Below are positions 9,454 through 18,226 of a DNA stretch of 60,003 bases, piece after piece. Every line of letters starts with the position of its first letter. Position 1 is the stretch's first letter. The position numbers and the translations under genes are program-made. Below the pieces are notes generated by a model. It was given only the letters and a program-made list of their open reading frames with translations. It was not told the origin of the DNA and ran no database searches. Origin of the DNA: Streptomyces sp. A012304 (GTDB lineage: Bacteria; Actinomycetota; Actinomycetes; Streptomycetales; Streptomycetaceae). Location of the stretch: the NCBI RefSeq assembly GCF_026008495.1, contig NZ_BQUN01000038.1:49537-109539 (forward strand), read 5' to 3'.

Positions 9454-10428
9454 ATGGACGACCAGCAGCAGGCACACCACGGCCACCACGGCCACCAGGG
9501 CGACGCGCACGACCACGGCCCGGGTCACGGGCATGGGAACGGTCACGGTCACGGCCACGGCCACGGCCATGCGCACGGGCACGGCACCGACATCGACTGG
9601 GCCGACATGGCGCCCCACCTGGAGGCCCAGGCCGAACTCTTCACCCCCCTGTACGAGCGGGCCCTGTCCTGGCTGGGCAAGGAGGTGACCGAGCCGGGCC
9701 TGATCGTCGACGCGGGCAGTGGTCCCGGGGTCGTGTCCTGTCTGTTCGCCGAGACGTTCCCCGGCGCGCGGGTCATGGCCGTCGACGGCTCCGAGCCGCT
9801 CCTGGAGCGGGCCCGGGCGCGCGCCGACCGGCTCGGCTTCGGGGACCGCTTCGGCACCCTCGCCGGTGACCTCCCCGGCGCCCTCGCGGAGCTGGACTAC
9901 CCGGCCGACCTGCTGTGGGCGGGGCGCAGTCTGCACCACCTGGGCGACCAGCGCGCCGCCCTCGCCGCCTTCGCCGATCGGCTGGCGCCCGGCGGCACCC
10001 TGGCGATCATGGAGGGCGGTCTGCCGCCCCGGTACCTGCCGCGCGACCTGGGCTTCGGCCGCCCCGGCCTGGAGGCGCGGATCGACGCGCTGGAGGCGGA
10101 GTGGTTCGCCCGCATGCGGGCCGACCTGCCCGGCTCCGTCGACGAGAACGAGGACTGGGCGGCGCTGCTGAACGCCGTGGGCCTCGAGCACCCCCGCACC
10201 CGCAGCTTCCTCCTCGACCTGCCCGCCCCCGCCTCCGACCGGGCCCGCGCCCATGTCGCCACCTCCCTCGGCCGGCTGCGCGACGTCGTCGGCGAGGACC
10301 TCGACGCGCAGGACCGCGCCACGCTCGACCGGCTGCTGGATCCGCAGGACCCGGGGAGCGTGCACCGCAGGCCGGACGTCTTCGTCCTGGCGGCCCACAC
10401 CGTGCACACGGCCGTGAAGCCGGCGTAG
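9454..10428 (+). CDS. Class I SAM methyltransferase with His-rich N-terminus
   Basis: 324 residues. The first 45 residues are an extreme His/Gly tract (repeated GH and GHG, about 20 His), followed by a Rossmann-type methyltransferase: motif I LIVDAGSGPGVVS, an acidic residue after beta-2 (VMAVDGS), and motif near LLWAGRSLHHLGD; the C-terminal third is helical. It probably methylates a small molecule; the substrate cannot be read. The start is ATG 9454 with GAGAGG 9 nt upstream; the open frame extends further upstream without a good site. The His tract is coded by GGC-CAC type hexamer repeats and could bind Ni, Zn or Cu, or serve as a metal store, which is unusual for this family. Stand-alone gene. 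Confidence 0.85.
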   Translation: MDDQQQAHHGHHGHQGDAHDHGPGHGHGNGHGHGHGHGHAHGHGTDIDWADMAPHLEAQAELFTPLYERALSWLGKEVTEPGLIVDAGSGPGVVSCLFAETFPGARVMAVDGSEPLLERARARADRLGFGDRFGTLAGDLPGALAELDYPADLLWAGRSLHHLGDQRAALAAFADRLAPGGTLAIMEGGLPPRYLPRDLGFGRPGLEARIDALEAEWFARMRADLPGSVDENEDWAALLNAVGLEHPRTRSFLLDLPAPASDRARAHVATSLGRLRDVVGEDLDAQDRATLDRLLDPQDPGSVHRRPDVFVLAAHTVHTAVKPA

Positions 10429-10452
10429 CCGGTCAACCGCCCCCGCGGGGGC

Positions 10453-10483
10453 TTGACTTGGAGAGAACTCCAAGTGGTGGACT
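10453..10483 (+). promoter_or_regulatory. MerR-type promoter/operator for the SDR gene
   Basis: ACTTGGAG-AGAA-CTCCAAGT is a perfect inverted repeat (10456-10475) placed between a -35 TTGACT (10453-10458) and a weak -10 TGGACT (10478-10483), a 19-bp spacer. Long-spacer promoters with a central dyad are the hallmark of MerR-family activation. No merR gene is nearby in this window. Confidence 0.75.
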
Positions 10484-10517
10484 CCCTCCCGTTCACGTCA
10501 CACGATGGGGGTGCACC

Positions 10518-11237
10518 ATGACCGACTCTCCGAACGCGCCGACCGCACCGGTCGCGCTGATCACCGGCGGCGGCAGCGGCATCGGCGCCGCGGTCGCGCG
10601 GCAGTTGCTGGCCGCGGGGTACCGGGTCGCCGTCACCGGGCGCGGCGCGGAGCGGCTGCGCTCCTTCGCCGCGGAACTGGGCGAGCCGGAGGGGCTGTTG
10701 ACGGTCGTCGGCAGCACGGCGGAATACGACTCCGTACAGTCCGCGGTCGACCGCACGCTCAAGGCCTACGGCCGACTGGACACAGTCGTCGCCAACGCCG
10801 GAACCGCCACCCATGACTCCGTCGCCGAGGGCGACCCGGCCGGCTGGACCGACATGGTCCTGACGAACGTGCTGGGTCCCGCGTTCCTCATCCGGGCCTC
10901 CATCGGCGCACTCAAGGAGACCCGGGGCCGGATCGTGCTGGTCGGCAGCGTCGCTGGCTTCGTGCCCACGCCGGGCAACCTCTACGGGGCCACCAAGTGG
11001 GCGGTGACCGGCCTCGCGGAGAACACCCGCCGCCAGGTCACCGAGTGGGGCGTCGGCGTGACCCTGGTCGCGCCCGGCCGGGTGGAGACCCCGTTCTGGG
11101 ACAGCTACGGCAGCCTGCCGCCCGGGCACCTGCTCACCGCCGACCAGATCGCCGACTCGGTGGTGTGGGCGATCCGGCAGCCCGCGGGGGTCGACGTCAA
11201 CACCGTCGTCGTCCGCCCCCTCGGACAGCCCAACTGA
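10518..11237 (+). CDS. Short-chain dehydrogenase/reductase (SDR)
   Basis: 239 residues, the usual length for a classical SDR. The NAD(P)-binding TGGGSGIG lies at 16-23, the NAG motif at 93-95, the catalytic Ser at 144 (LVGSVAG) and the Tyr-Lys pair Y156/K160 (LYGATKWA). VAPGRVETPF completes the fold. Cytosolic oxidoreductase of unknown substrate. The ATG at 10518 is chosen because translation begins just before the Rossmann fold and about 35 nt after the MerR-type promoter; the open frame extends well upstream inside the methyltransferase and is not real there. In Streptomyces, SDRs behind such MerR operators are often stress-induced; that is inference here. Confidence 0.9.
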   Translation: MTDSPNAPTAPVALITGGGSGIGAAVARQLLAAGYRVAVTGRGAERLRSFAAELGEPEGLLTVVGSTAEYDSVQSAVDRTLKAYGRLDTVVANAGTATHDSVAEGDPAGWTDMVLTNVLGPAFLIRASIGALKETRGRIVLVGSVAGFVPTPGNLYGATKWAVTGLAENTRRQVTEWGVGVTLVAPGRVETPFWDSYGSLPPGHLLTADQIADSVVWAIRQPAGVDVNTVVVRPLGQPN

Positions 11238-11240
11238 CGC

Positions 11241-11278
11241 GTCGAGGGCGCCCCCCGGGCACGGGGGACGCCCTCGAC
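11241..11278. terminator. Bidirectional terminator between SDR and AKR
   Basis: GTCGAGGGCG (11241-11250) and its exact complement (11269-11278) flank an inner C-run/G-run pair. It serves two convergent genes. Confidence 0.8.
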
Positions 11279-11293
11279 GGTGTGGTGGGACGC

Positions 11294-12130
11294 TCAGGCC
11301 ATGTCGAACGTGGCCGGGTCCGGGCCGATGCGCCGGTCCTCGTTGAGGGCGCTGATCGCGGCCAGGTCCTCGGTGTCCAGGCTGAAGTCGAACACTTCGA
11401 TGTTCTCCTTGATCCGGGACGGCGTCACGGACTTCGGGATCACCACGTTGCCGAGCTGGAGGTGCCAGCGCAGCACGACCTGCGCCGGGGTGCGGCCGTG
11501 CTTCTGGGCGATCGCGACGATCGCCGGGACCTCCAGCAGGCCCTTGCCCTGGCCGAGCGGCGACCAGGCCTCGGTGGCGATGCCCTGCTCCGCGTGGAAC
11601 TCCCGCGCGGCGTTCTGCTGGAGGTGCGGGTGCAGCTCGATCTGGTTGACCGCCGGGATGACCGACGTCTCACCGATCAGCCGCTCCAGGTGCTCCGGCA
11701 GGAAGTTGGAGACGCCGATGGCTCGCGCACGGCCGTCCGCGAGGAGCTTCTCGAACGCCTTGTAGGTGTCGACGTAGGTGTCCCGGGCCGGCAGCGGCCA
11801 GTGGATGAGGTACAGGTCGACGTAGTCCAGGCCCAGCTTCCCGAGCGAGGTGTCGAACGCGCGCAGCGTCGAGTCGTATCCCTGCTCGCTGTTCCAGAGC
11901 TTGGTGGTGACGAAGATGTCCTCGCGGGGCACCCCGGCGGAGGCGATGGCCTTGCCGGTGCCCTCTTCGTTGCCGTAGATCGCCGCTGTGTCGATGCTGC
12001 GGTACCCGGCCTCCAGCGCCGTGGTGACCGCCTGCTCCGCCTCGTCGTCCGGCACCTGCCAGACGCCGAAGCCCAGCTGGGGCATCTCGACGCCGTTGTT
12101 GAGGATGATCGGGGGGACCTTGCTGCTCAC
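11294..12130 (-). CDS. Aldo/keto reductase
   Basis: 278 residues from the GTG at 12130. The AKR catalytic tetrad is complete: D47 and Y52 (SIDTAAIYGNE), K77 (TTKLWN) and H110 (LIHWP). GVSNF, QIELHP and IPKSVTPSRIKEN complete the NADPH-binding signature, and the protein is close to the 2,5-diketo-gluconate reductase type (AKR5). Cytosolic NADPH-dependent carbonyl reduction; substrate unknown. The GTG is preferred because GAAGGA stands 10 nt upstream; an earlier TTG at 12178 lies inside what looks like the promoter (TTGACG). The gene converges on the SDR and shares its terminator. Confidence 0.9.
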   Translation of the reverse strand: MSSKVPPIILNNGVEMPQLGFGVWQVPDDEAEQAVTTALEAGYRSIDTAAIYGNEEGTGKAIASAGVPREDIFVTTKLWNSEQGYDSTLRAFDTSLGKLGLDYVDLYLIHWPLPARDTYVDTYKAFEKLLADGRARAIGVSNFLPEHLERLIGETSVIPAVNQIELHPHLQQNAAREFHAEQGIATEAWSPLGQGKGLLEVPAIVAIAQKHGRTPAQVVLRWHLQLGNVVIPKSVTPSRIKENIEVFDFSLDTEDLAAISALNEDRRIGPDPATFDMA

Positions 12131-12239
12131 GAGCTCTTGATCCTTCGGTTGTCCGTCAAGTGGTACTCCCATCGTCAACGATCACGAGGCGCGCCGCATT
12201 CCTGACCCCCGAATTCGTGCCCGGGCCGACCCGTACGCC

Positions 12240-14096
12240 TCAGGAGCGGTACAGCGCGTCGACCTCGTTCGCGTAGGCGTTCTCGATGGCCTTGCGCTTC
12301 AGTTTCATCGACGGGGTCAGCAGGCCGTGCTCCTCGGTGAACGGCTGGGCGAGGATGCGGAAGGTGCGGATCGACTCGGCCTGTGAGACCTGGGTGTTCG
12401 CGGCGACCACGGCCCGCCGCACCTCCGTCTCCAGATCCGGGTCGCGCACCAGCTCGGCCGGGGTCATCGGCGGTTTTCCGCGCATCTGCAACCAGTGTTC
12501 GACGGCCTCTTGATCGAGGGTGACCAGCGCGGCGACGAACGGCCGGTCGTTGCCGACGACGACGCACTGGTTGACCAGTGGGTGGTCCCGTACGCGTTCC
12601 TCCAGCAGCCCCGGTGAAACGCTTTTGCCGCCGGACGTGACGAGGATCTCCTTCTTGCGGCCGGTGATGGTGAGGTAACCGTCTTCGTCGAGCGCGCCCA
12701 GGTCGCCGGTGGCCAGCCAGCCGTCGTGCAGGGCCTCGTCGGTGGCCTTGGGGTTGTTGAGGTAGCCCTGGAAGACGTTGTCGCCGCGCAGCCAGATCTC
12801 GCCGTCGTCCGCGATGTGCACGGTCATGCCGGGGATGGGCTGCCCGACGGTGCCGTAGCGGGTGCGGCCGGGCGGGTTGGCCGTCGCGGCCGCCGTCGAC
12901 TCGGTGAGGCCGTACCCCTCGTAGATGTGCACGCCCGCGCCGGCGAAGAACAGGCCGAGCCGGCGGTCCATCGCCGAGCCGCCGGTCATCGCCTGCCGGA
13001 TGCGGCCGCCCATCGCCGCCCGCATCTTGGCGTAGACGAGCTTGTCGAACAGCTGGTGCTGCATCCGCAGTCCCGCCGAGGGGCCGGGCCCGGTGCCCCA
13101 GGCCTTCGCCTCCACGGCCTCCGCGTAGTTCACCGCCACGTCGACGGCCTTCTCGAACGCCCCGGCCCTGCCCTCCCGTTCCGCCTTGCGGCGGGCGGCG
13201 TTGAAGACCTTCTCGAAGATGTACGGCACGCCCAGGAAGAACGTCGGCCGGAACGCGGCCAGGTCGGGCAGCAGCGCCGCCGCGCTCATCTGCGGCTGGT
13301 GGCCGAAGCGGACGCCGCCGCGGATCGCGGCGACCTGCACCATCCGTCCGAAGACGTGCGCCAGCGGCAGGAACAGCAGCGTCGCCGCCTCGTCGCCCTT
13401 CCTGGAGTGGAACACCGGCTCCCAGCGCCGGATCACGGTGTCCGCCTCGAACATGAAGTTGCGGTGCGAGATGACACAGCCCTTGGGGCGGCCGGTCGTG
13501 CCGGAGGTGTAGATGACGGTGGCGATCGAGTCGGGGGTCACGGCCTCGCGGTGGCGGTGCACCACCTCGTCCTCCAGGTGCGCGCCGGCGTCGTACAGCT
13601 CCCGCACGCAGCTCTCGTCCAGCTGCCACAGCCGGCGCAGCCGGGGGAGGCGGTCGATGACCGTGGCGATCGTCATCGCGTGGTCCTCGTGCTCCACGAC
13701 CGCGGCGGTGACCTCGGCGTCGTACAGCATCCAGAAGCACTGCTCGGCCGAGGACGTCGGGTAGACCGGGATCACCTGGGCGCCGATGGTCCACAGGGCG
13801 AAGTCGAACAGGGTCCACTCGTAGCGGGTGCGGGACATGATCGCGACGCGGTCGCCGAAGCGGACGCCCTGGGCGAGCAGGCCCTTGGCGAGCGCGAGGA
13901 CCTCGTCGCGGAACTCGGCGGCGGTCACGTCCCGCCAGCGCCCCAGCTCGTCCTTGCGGCCGAGCGCGATACGCCCGGGGTCGTCCTGGGCGTGCTGGAA
14001 GACGACGTCGGCCAGTCCGCCCACCGGCGGTGCCAGCGCCAACGGAGGGTTGGTGAACTCGCGCAAACCCGCACCCCGCTTCTCATGGCCGGCCAC
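12240..14096 (-). CDS. Long-chain fatty-acid--CoA ligase (AMP-binding)
   Basis: 618 residues, ANL superfamily. The P-loop YTSGTTGRPKG lies at about 196-206, the A5-type YGLTES region and the TGDLG and TGRKKEILVTSGGKSVSP segment follow, all characteristic of FACS/FadD15-type ligases. It activates long-chain fatty acids to acyl-AMP and then acyl-CoA. The start is a GTG (VAGHEKRG), with no strong ribosome site visible. It stands alone, between the AKR and an MFS gene on the same strand; a 220-bp gap separates it from the MFS stop, so it probably has its own promoter. The gene is normal in composition. Confidence 0.92.
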   Translation of the reverse strand: MAGHEKRGAGLREFTNPPLALAPPVGGLADVVFQHAQDDPGRIALGRKDELGRWRDVTAAEFRDEVLALAKGLLAQGVRFGDRVAIMSRTRYEWTLFDFALWTIGAQVIPVYPTSSAEQCFWMLYDAEVTAAVVEHEDHAMTIATVIDRLPRLRRLWQLDESCVRELYDAGAHLEDEVVHRHREAVTPDSIATVIYTSGTTGRPKGCVISHRNFMFEADTVIRRWEPVFHSRKGDEAATLLFLPLAHVFGRMVQVAAIRGGVRFGHQPQMSAAALLPDLAAFRPTFFLGVPYIFEKVFNAARRKAEREGRAGAFEKAVDVAVNYAEAVEAKAWGTGPGPSAGLRMQHQLFDKLVYAKMRAAMGGRIRQAMTGGSAMDRRLGLFFAGAGVHIYEGYGLTESTAAATANPPGRTRYGTVGQPIPGMTVHIADDGEIWLRGDNVFQGYLNNPKATDEALHDGWLATGDLGALDEDGYLTITGRKKEILVTSGGKSVSPGLLEERVRDHPLVNQCVVVGNDRPFVAALVTLDQEAVEHWLQMRGKPPMTPAELVRDPDLETEVRRAVVAANTQVSQAESIRTFRILAQPFTEEHGLLTPSMKLKRKAIENAYANEVDALYRS

Positions 14097-14316
14097 TCGT
14101 GGCCGTACAGCGCCGTGAAAGCTACCCCACCCCCGGGCGGGGCGGGAGAGGGCCGGAAAGCGAGCGATGCTCTCGTCTGCGCTGGTCAGGGCGGGAAAAT
14201 GGGCTCACATGCGGAAGGGTCGGACAGGAAAACTGACGGATGAGTAAGTTTCGGTGCCGTAATCTCCACCGAATCTGCCCGCCGCGCTTACGCTGCCCGG
14301 CCCTGCCGCCGAGACG

Positions 14317-15834
14317 TCAGCGCCGCGTCGGCGCCCTCTCTTCGGACAGCGCCGGAGCCGCCGATTCCGTTACTCCGGCACGCGCGTCCGCTTCGGTGCG
14401 CGCCGCGCGCGCCGGGCGGACCAGGGCGAGGACCAGTACGCCGGCCACGACGCCGGTGGCGCCCGCCGCGAGCAGCGCGCCGTCCAGCCCGGAGGCGAAC
14501 GCGGCGCGCAGGGTCTGCTCGGAGAACGTTCCGCGCAGCGCCCCGGCGCCGCCGCCCGCCAGCGTGTGCGCCGCGTCGTGCGGCAGCGTGTCGGTCATCC
14601 GCGAGGTCAGGACGGTGCCGAAGACCGCGACGCCGAGCGCGTAACCGAGCTGGCGGACGGTGTTCACCGCGCCGCCCGCCATGCCGGCCCGCTCGGCCGG
14701 CACCGAGGCCAGCGCCGCGCCCGCGACGGTCGGCGCGACGAAGCCCGTACCGATGCCCACCAGCACGAACCCCGGCACCAGCGCCGTCCAGCCGGACCCG
14801 GCGTCCAGCACCGCCTGGCAGCAGCAGCCCACGCCGATGAGCAGCAGCCCGCCACTGATCGTCAGCCGCGCCGGCACGCCGTGCAGCAGCCTGCCCACCA
14901 GCACCGCGACGACCATCGCGGCGACCGTCATCGGCAGCAGCGTGAGCCCGCCGCGGACCGGGCTCATGCCCAGCAGCGTCTGCATCCAGATCGACAGGTA
15001 CGGCGTCACCCCGAACGCCACCCCGTTGAAGGCGAGCGCACCCGCCATCACCCCGACGAACGCCGGCTTGCGCAGCAGCGCCAGATCCAGCAGCGGGTGC
15101 GCCGCCCGCCGCTCCGCCAGCACGAACCCCAGCAGCGCCAGCGCGGCCAGCCCGAACGCGGCCAGTGCCGCGGGCGCCGTCCAGCCGTCCTTGCCGGCCC
15201 GCACCACGGCGTACGTCGTACCGCCCGCGAACCCGGCGAACGTCACCGTCCCCGCCCAGTCCACGCGCATCCCCCGCGGCCCCTTCGTCTCCGGCACGAC
15301 CCGCAGTGTCAGCCACACGGCGAGCACGCTCACCGGCAGATTCACCAGGAAGATCCACCGCCAGCCCGGCCCGGCGGTGAGCAGCCCGCCCAGCACCGGC
15401 CCGACCGCCGCCGCGCCACCGCTGACCGCGCCCCACACACCGAGCGCCGCCGACCGCCGCCGCCCCTGGTAGACCGAGCCGAGCAGCGGCAGCGTCGTGG
15501 CGAGCATCGCCGCCGCGCCCACGCCCTGCACGGCCCGCGCCGCCACCAGCGTGCCGGTCCCCGGCGCCAGTCCGCACAGCAGCGACGCCGCCGCGAACAG
15601 CACCACGCCCGCCACGTGCACCCGGCGCCGCCCCAGGACGTCGCCGGCGGCCCCCGCCCCCAGCAGCAGCGCCGCGAGGGCCAGTGCGTACCCGTCCACC
15701 ACCCACTGCAGACCGCTCAGCGACGCGTTCAGCGCTCCCGCCATGTCCGGCAGCGCGACCACCACGATCGTCACATCCAGCAACAACATGAACGTCCCCA
15801 GGCACACCGCCGTCAGCGGCCCCCATGCGCGCAT
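14317..15834 (-). CDS. MFS drug exporter, EmrB/QacA (DHA2, 14 TM) family
   Basis: 505 residues, almost entirely hydrophobic. Motif A (GDVLGRRRVHVAG) follows the second helix, motif D1 is near the N-terminus (LDVTIVVVALPDM), motif C (GPVLGGLL) marks an antiporter, and spacing fits 14 helices. It should export a hydrophobic compound with proton antiport. The true start is ATG 15834, preceded by GAGGGGG; the frame is open much further upstream, over the divergent regulator, but that part is not coding. It is transcribed divergently from an Lrp/AsnC-type regulator 112 bp away, the usual layout for a locally regulated exporter. Confidence 0.9.
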   Translation of the reverse strand: MRAWGPLTAVCLGTFMLLLDVTIVVVALPDMAGALNASLSGLQWVVDGYALALAALLLGAGAAGDVLGRRRVHVAGVVLFAAASLLCGLAPGTGTLVAARAVQGVGAAAMLATTLPLLGSVYQGRRRSAALGVWGAVSGGAAAVGPVLGGLLTAGPGWRWIFLVNLPVSVLAVWLTLRVVPETKGPRGMRVDWAGTVTFAGFAGGTTYAVVRAGKDGWTAPAALAAFGLAALALLGFVLAERRAAHPLLDLALLRKPAFVGVMAGALAFNGVAFGVTPYLSIWMQTLLGMSPVRGGLTLLPMTVAAMVVAVLVGRLLHGVPARLTISGGLLLIGVGCCCQAVLDAGSGWTALVPGFVLVGIGTGFVAPTVAGAALASVPAERAGMAGGAVNTVRQLGYALGVAVFGTVLTSRMTDTLPHDAAHTLAGGGAGALRGTFSEQTLRAAFASGLDGALLAAGATGVVAGVLVLALVRPARAARTEADARAGVTESAAPALSEERAPTRR

Positions 15835-15946
15835 CTGTCCAACCCCCTCGTCCGTGGAACCGATTCGCCCCGTACGATGAGCCGGTCGCGGAGAATCGTC
15901 GCGGCAATCGCGGGCCGATCGGCGAAATCCGACGAGGGAGAGGCGC

Positions 15947-16927
15947 ATGGCGACGGAATCCAACACCTTCGACCAATTGGACCTGCGGCTGCTCTCGGCG
16001 CTGGAACTCGACGGGCGGGCCTCCTTCAGCAGGCTGGGCGCGGTCCTCGGGGTCTCCGACCAGACCGTCGCCCGCCGCTTCCGCCGGCTGAGCGCCGAGG
16101 CGGGCGTCAGGGTCGTCGCCGTGCGGGACGCCGAACACCTCGGCCAGGACCAGTGGATGCTGCGGCTGCGCTGCGTCCCCGACAGCGCCACCGTCATCGC
16201 CGGGGCGCTGGCCAGACGGTCCGACACCTACTGGATCGGCCTCGGCTCCGGCGGCACCGAGATCATCTGCATGACCCGCCCCCGCCACCCCGTCGACCAC
16301 GACGACCTGCTCCTCGGCAAGCTCCCGCGCACCCCGAGCGTCGTGGAGATCCGCGCCCAACAGGTCCTGCACCGCTTCTACGGCGGCCCCACCGGCTGGC
16401 TGCGCAAGCTCGGGGCCCTGGACGACGACCAGGTGCGGGCCCTGCTGCCGTACCGGGAGCCGGCGGACGGCCCGGCCCGTATCGAGCCCGAGGACGAACC
16501 CCTCCTCGCCGTCCTGGAGCGCGACGGCCGCGCCACCTACGCCGAACTCCAGCAGGCCACCGGCCGCTCCGAGTCCGCCGTCAGACGCCGCCTCGCCGCG
16601 CTCCTCGCCTCCGGTGCCGTCTACATCGACGTCGAGTACCAGTCGGAGGCCATCGGCTTTCCGCTCGCCGCCGCCCTGTGGATCACCACCACGCCCGCCG
16701 CCCTGCACACGGTCGGCGAGGCCCTGGCCGGCCACGACGAGATCGCGTACGCCGCCGCGACGGCCGGCCCCTCCCACATCGTCGTCACCGCCGTGGCCCG
16801 GAACACGTCCGGCCTGTACGCCTACCTCAGCGGCCCCCTCGGCCGTCTGGAGGGCGTCCAGCACGTGGAGGCCACGCCGTACCTGCGGCGGGTCAAGCAA
16901 CTCACCTATCAGCGGCCCGCTCGCTAG
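15947..16927 (+). CDS. Lrp/AsnC family regulator with two AsnC modules
   Basis: 326 residues, about twice the usual 150 of Lrp/AsnC proteins, because the HTH plus ligand-binding unit occurs twice: first HTH about 8-55 (LDLRLLSALELDGRASFSRL then GVSDQTVARRFRRL), second HTH about 180-230 (LLAVLERDGRATYAEL then GRSESAVRRRLAAL), each followed by a RAM-like alpha/beta stretch. The ribosome site is GAGGGAGAGG just before ATG 15947. It probably regulates the divergent MFS exporter in response to an amino-acid-like ligand. Its TAG stop lies inside the left inverted repeat of the MITE-like element that follows, so its last residues may have been changed by the insertion. Confidence 0.88.
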   Translation: MATESNTFDQLDLRLLSALELDGRASFSRLGAVLGVSDQTVARRFRRLSAEAGVRVVAVRDAEHLGQDQWMLRLRCVPDSATVIAGALARRSDTYWIGLGSGGTEIICMTRPRHPVDHDDLLLGKLPRTPSVVEIRAQQVLHRFYGGPTGWLRKLGALDDDQVRALLPYREPADGPARIEPEDEPLLAVLERDGRATYAELQQATGRSESAVRRRLAALLASGAVYIDVEYQSEAIGFPLAAALWITTTPAALHTVGEALAGHDEIAYAAATAGPSHIVVTAVARNTSGLYAYLSGPLGRLEGVQHVEATPYLRRVKQLTYQRPAR

Positions 16928-17150
16928 ACCCTGTCGTTCGGATCATCCCGGCGTCGCGGGGCCTGGCACGCACATCTGCGGCGTTGTCGTCACTCGCCGA
17001 CTCCCCCACGCTCGGCTTCGCTCGCGCGGGAGGGGCCCCCATCGCGTCGACTCCCTCCTCCGCCTTGCATCTGCACGCACCATGCCCCGCTCGGGCCGGC
17101 CGAAAGGCACCGCACCTCACAGCCGGCCTGATCCAAACGACAGGGTCTAG
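16924..17150. mobile_element. MITE-like element with 22-bp terminal inverted repeats
   Basis: The left end (16924-16945) and right end (17129-17150) are inverted copies matching at 21 of 22 bases, both beginning CTAGACCCTGTCGTT at the outside. The 227-bp interior has no ORF of note and contains a further hairpin (CTCCC...GGGAGGGG near 16999-17037). Size, ends and absence of a transposase indicate a non-autonomous transposable repeat. I recall similar sequence as a dispersed repeat in Streptomyces genomes, unchecked. CTAG at both ends may be part of the inverted repeat or a target duplication. Confidence 0.8.
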
Positions 17151-18046
17151 ACCCGGGGCGGCGGCACCGGACGCGGGCGGGGGCCCCGGCGGTGCAGCCG
17201 GTCGCCGCCCGCCAGGATCGCCGCCGCCAGCGCGTCCGCCGCGCCCTGCGCCGACGTACGGCGCCGCCCGTGGACCAGCACGAAGTCCACCCGGCCCAGC
17301 TCGGGCAGGCCGGCCCGGTCCGGGATCCGCACCAGGCCCGGCGGGATCAGGCCCCGCGAGTGCGCCATCACGCCCAGGCCCGCGCGGGCCGCCGCGATCA
17401 GCCCGTTGAGGCTGCCGCTGGTGCACACGATCCGCCACGCCCGCCCCTGCCGCTCCAGCGCCTCCAGGGCGAGGGCGCGGGTGATGCCCGGCGGCGGATA
17501 GACGATGAGCGGAACCGGGCGGTCCGCGTCCAGGCGCAGCCGTTCCGCACCGATCCACACCAGCTCGTCGTGCCAGACCAGCTCGCCGCGCGGGTCCTCC
17601 GGGCGCCGCTTGGCCAGCACCAGATCCAGTTTCCCGGCGGTGAGCTGCTCGTGCAGGGTGCCGGACAGCTCGACCGTCAACTCCAGGTCGACCTCGGGGT
17701 GGTCGTGGCGGAAGCCCTCCAGGATCTCCGGCAGCCGGGTGAGCACGAAGTCCTCGGACGCGCCGAACCGCAGCCGCCCGCGCAGCCGGGTGCCGGTGAA
17801 GAACGCCGTGGCCTGCTCGTGCACCTCCAGGATCCGGCGCGCGAAGCCGAGCATCGCCTCGCCGTCCTCGGTCAGCTCCACGGAGTGCGTGTCGCGGGTG
17901 AACAGGGTCCGGCCGGTGGCGTCCTCCAGACGCCGTACGTGCTGGCTGACGGTGGACTGGCGCAGCCCGAGCCGCCGGGCGGCCTGCGTGAAGCTGAGGG
18001 TCTGCGCGACCGCCAGGAAGGTCCGCAGGTGGGAGGGGTCGTACAT
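17147..18046 (-). CDS. LysR family transcriptional regulator
   Basis: 299 residues. The N-terminal winged HTH (LRTFLAVAQTLSFTQAARRLGLRQSTVSQHVRRLED) is textbook LysR, followed by a periplasmic-binding-like effector domain from about residue 90 (RLRFGASEDFVLTRLPEIL). ATG 18046 is preferred; a GTG three codons upstream is possible and neither has a clear ribosome site. It is divergent from the BASS transporter 180 bp away, and the shared region contains T-N11-A dyads near 18065-18082, so it likely controls that transporter. Its stop codon (TAG, reading 17149-17147) lies in the right inverted repeat of the MITE-like element and the C-terminus is an unusual Pro/Arg-rich tail. Confidence 0.9.
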   Translation of the reverse strand: MYDPSHLRTFLAVAQTLSFTQAARRLGLRQSTVSQHVRRLEDATGRTLFTRDTHSVELTEDGEAMLGFARRILEVHEQATAFFTGTRLRGRLRFGASEDFVLTRLPEILEGFRHDHPEVDLELTVELSGTLHEQLTAGKLDLVLAKRRPEDPRGELVWHDELVWIGAERLRLDADRPVPLIVYPPPGITRALALEALERQGRAWRIVCTSGSLNGLIAAARAGLGVMAHSRGLIPPGLVRIPDRAGLPELGRVDFVLVHGRRRTSAQGAADALAAAILAGGDRLHRRGPRPRPVPPPRV

Positions 18047-18226
18047 GGCGTCCACGGTACTGGGCTATCGGCATTCGTGATGACAGTCAGAGCGGTATGA
18101 CGGATTCCCGATCACGGACGCGGGAAGGACGATGGAGAGGGGCCTTCCGGCCCGGAGAGGGGCCCTGCGCCCCGGTCCCGACGGACCGCCTGTGAACGAC
18201 GAGTACGAACGAGCAAGTGGAGCACC

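Noticed and set aside
11997..14243. Long plus-strand frames over the AKR and acyl-CoA ligase genes
   Set aside because: Antisense shadows rich in Arg/Val/Gly without motifs.
16900..17409. Plus- and minus-strand open frames across the 16924-17150 element
   Set aside because: No transposase motifs such as DDE; composition is that of the flanking strands. The element is non-coding.
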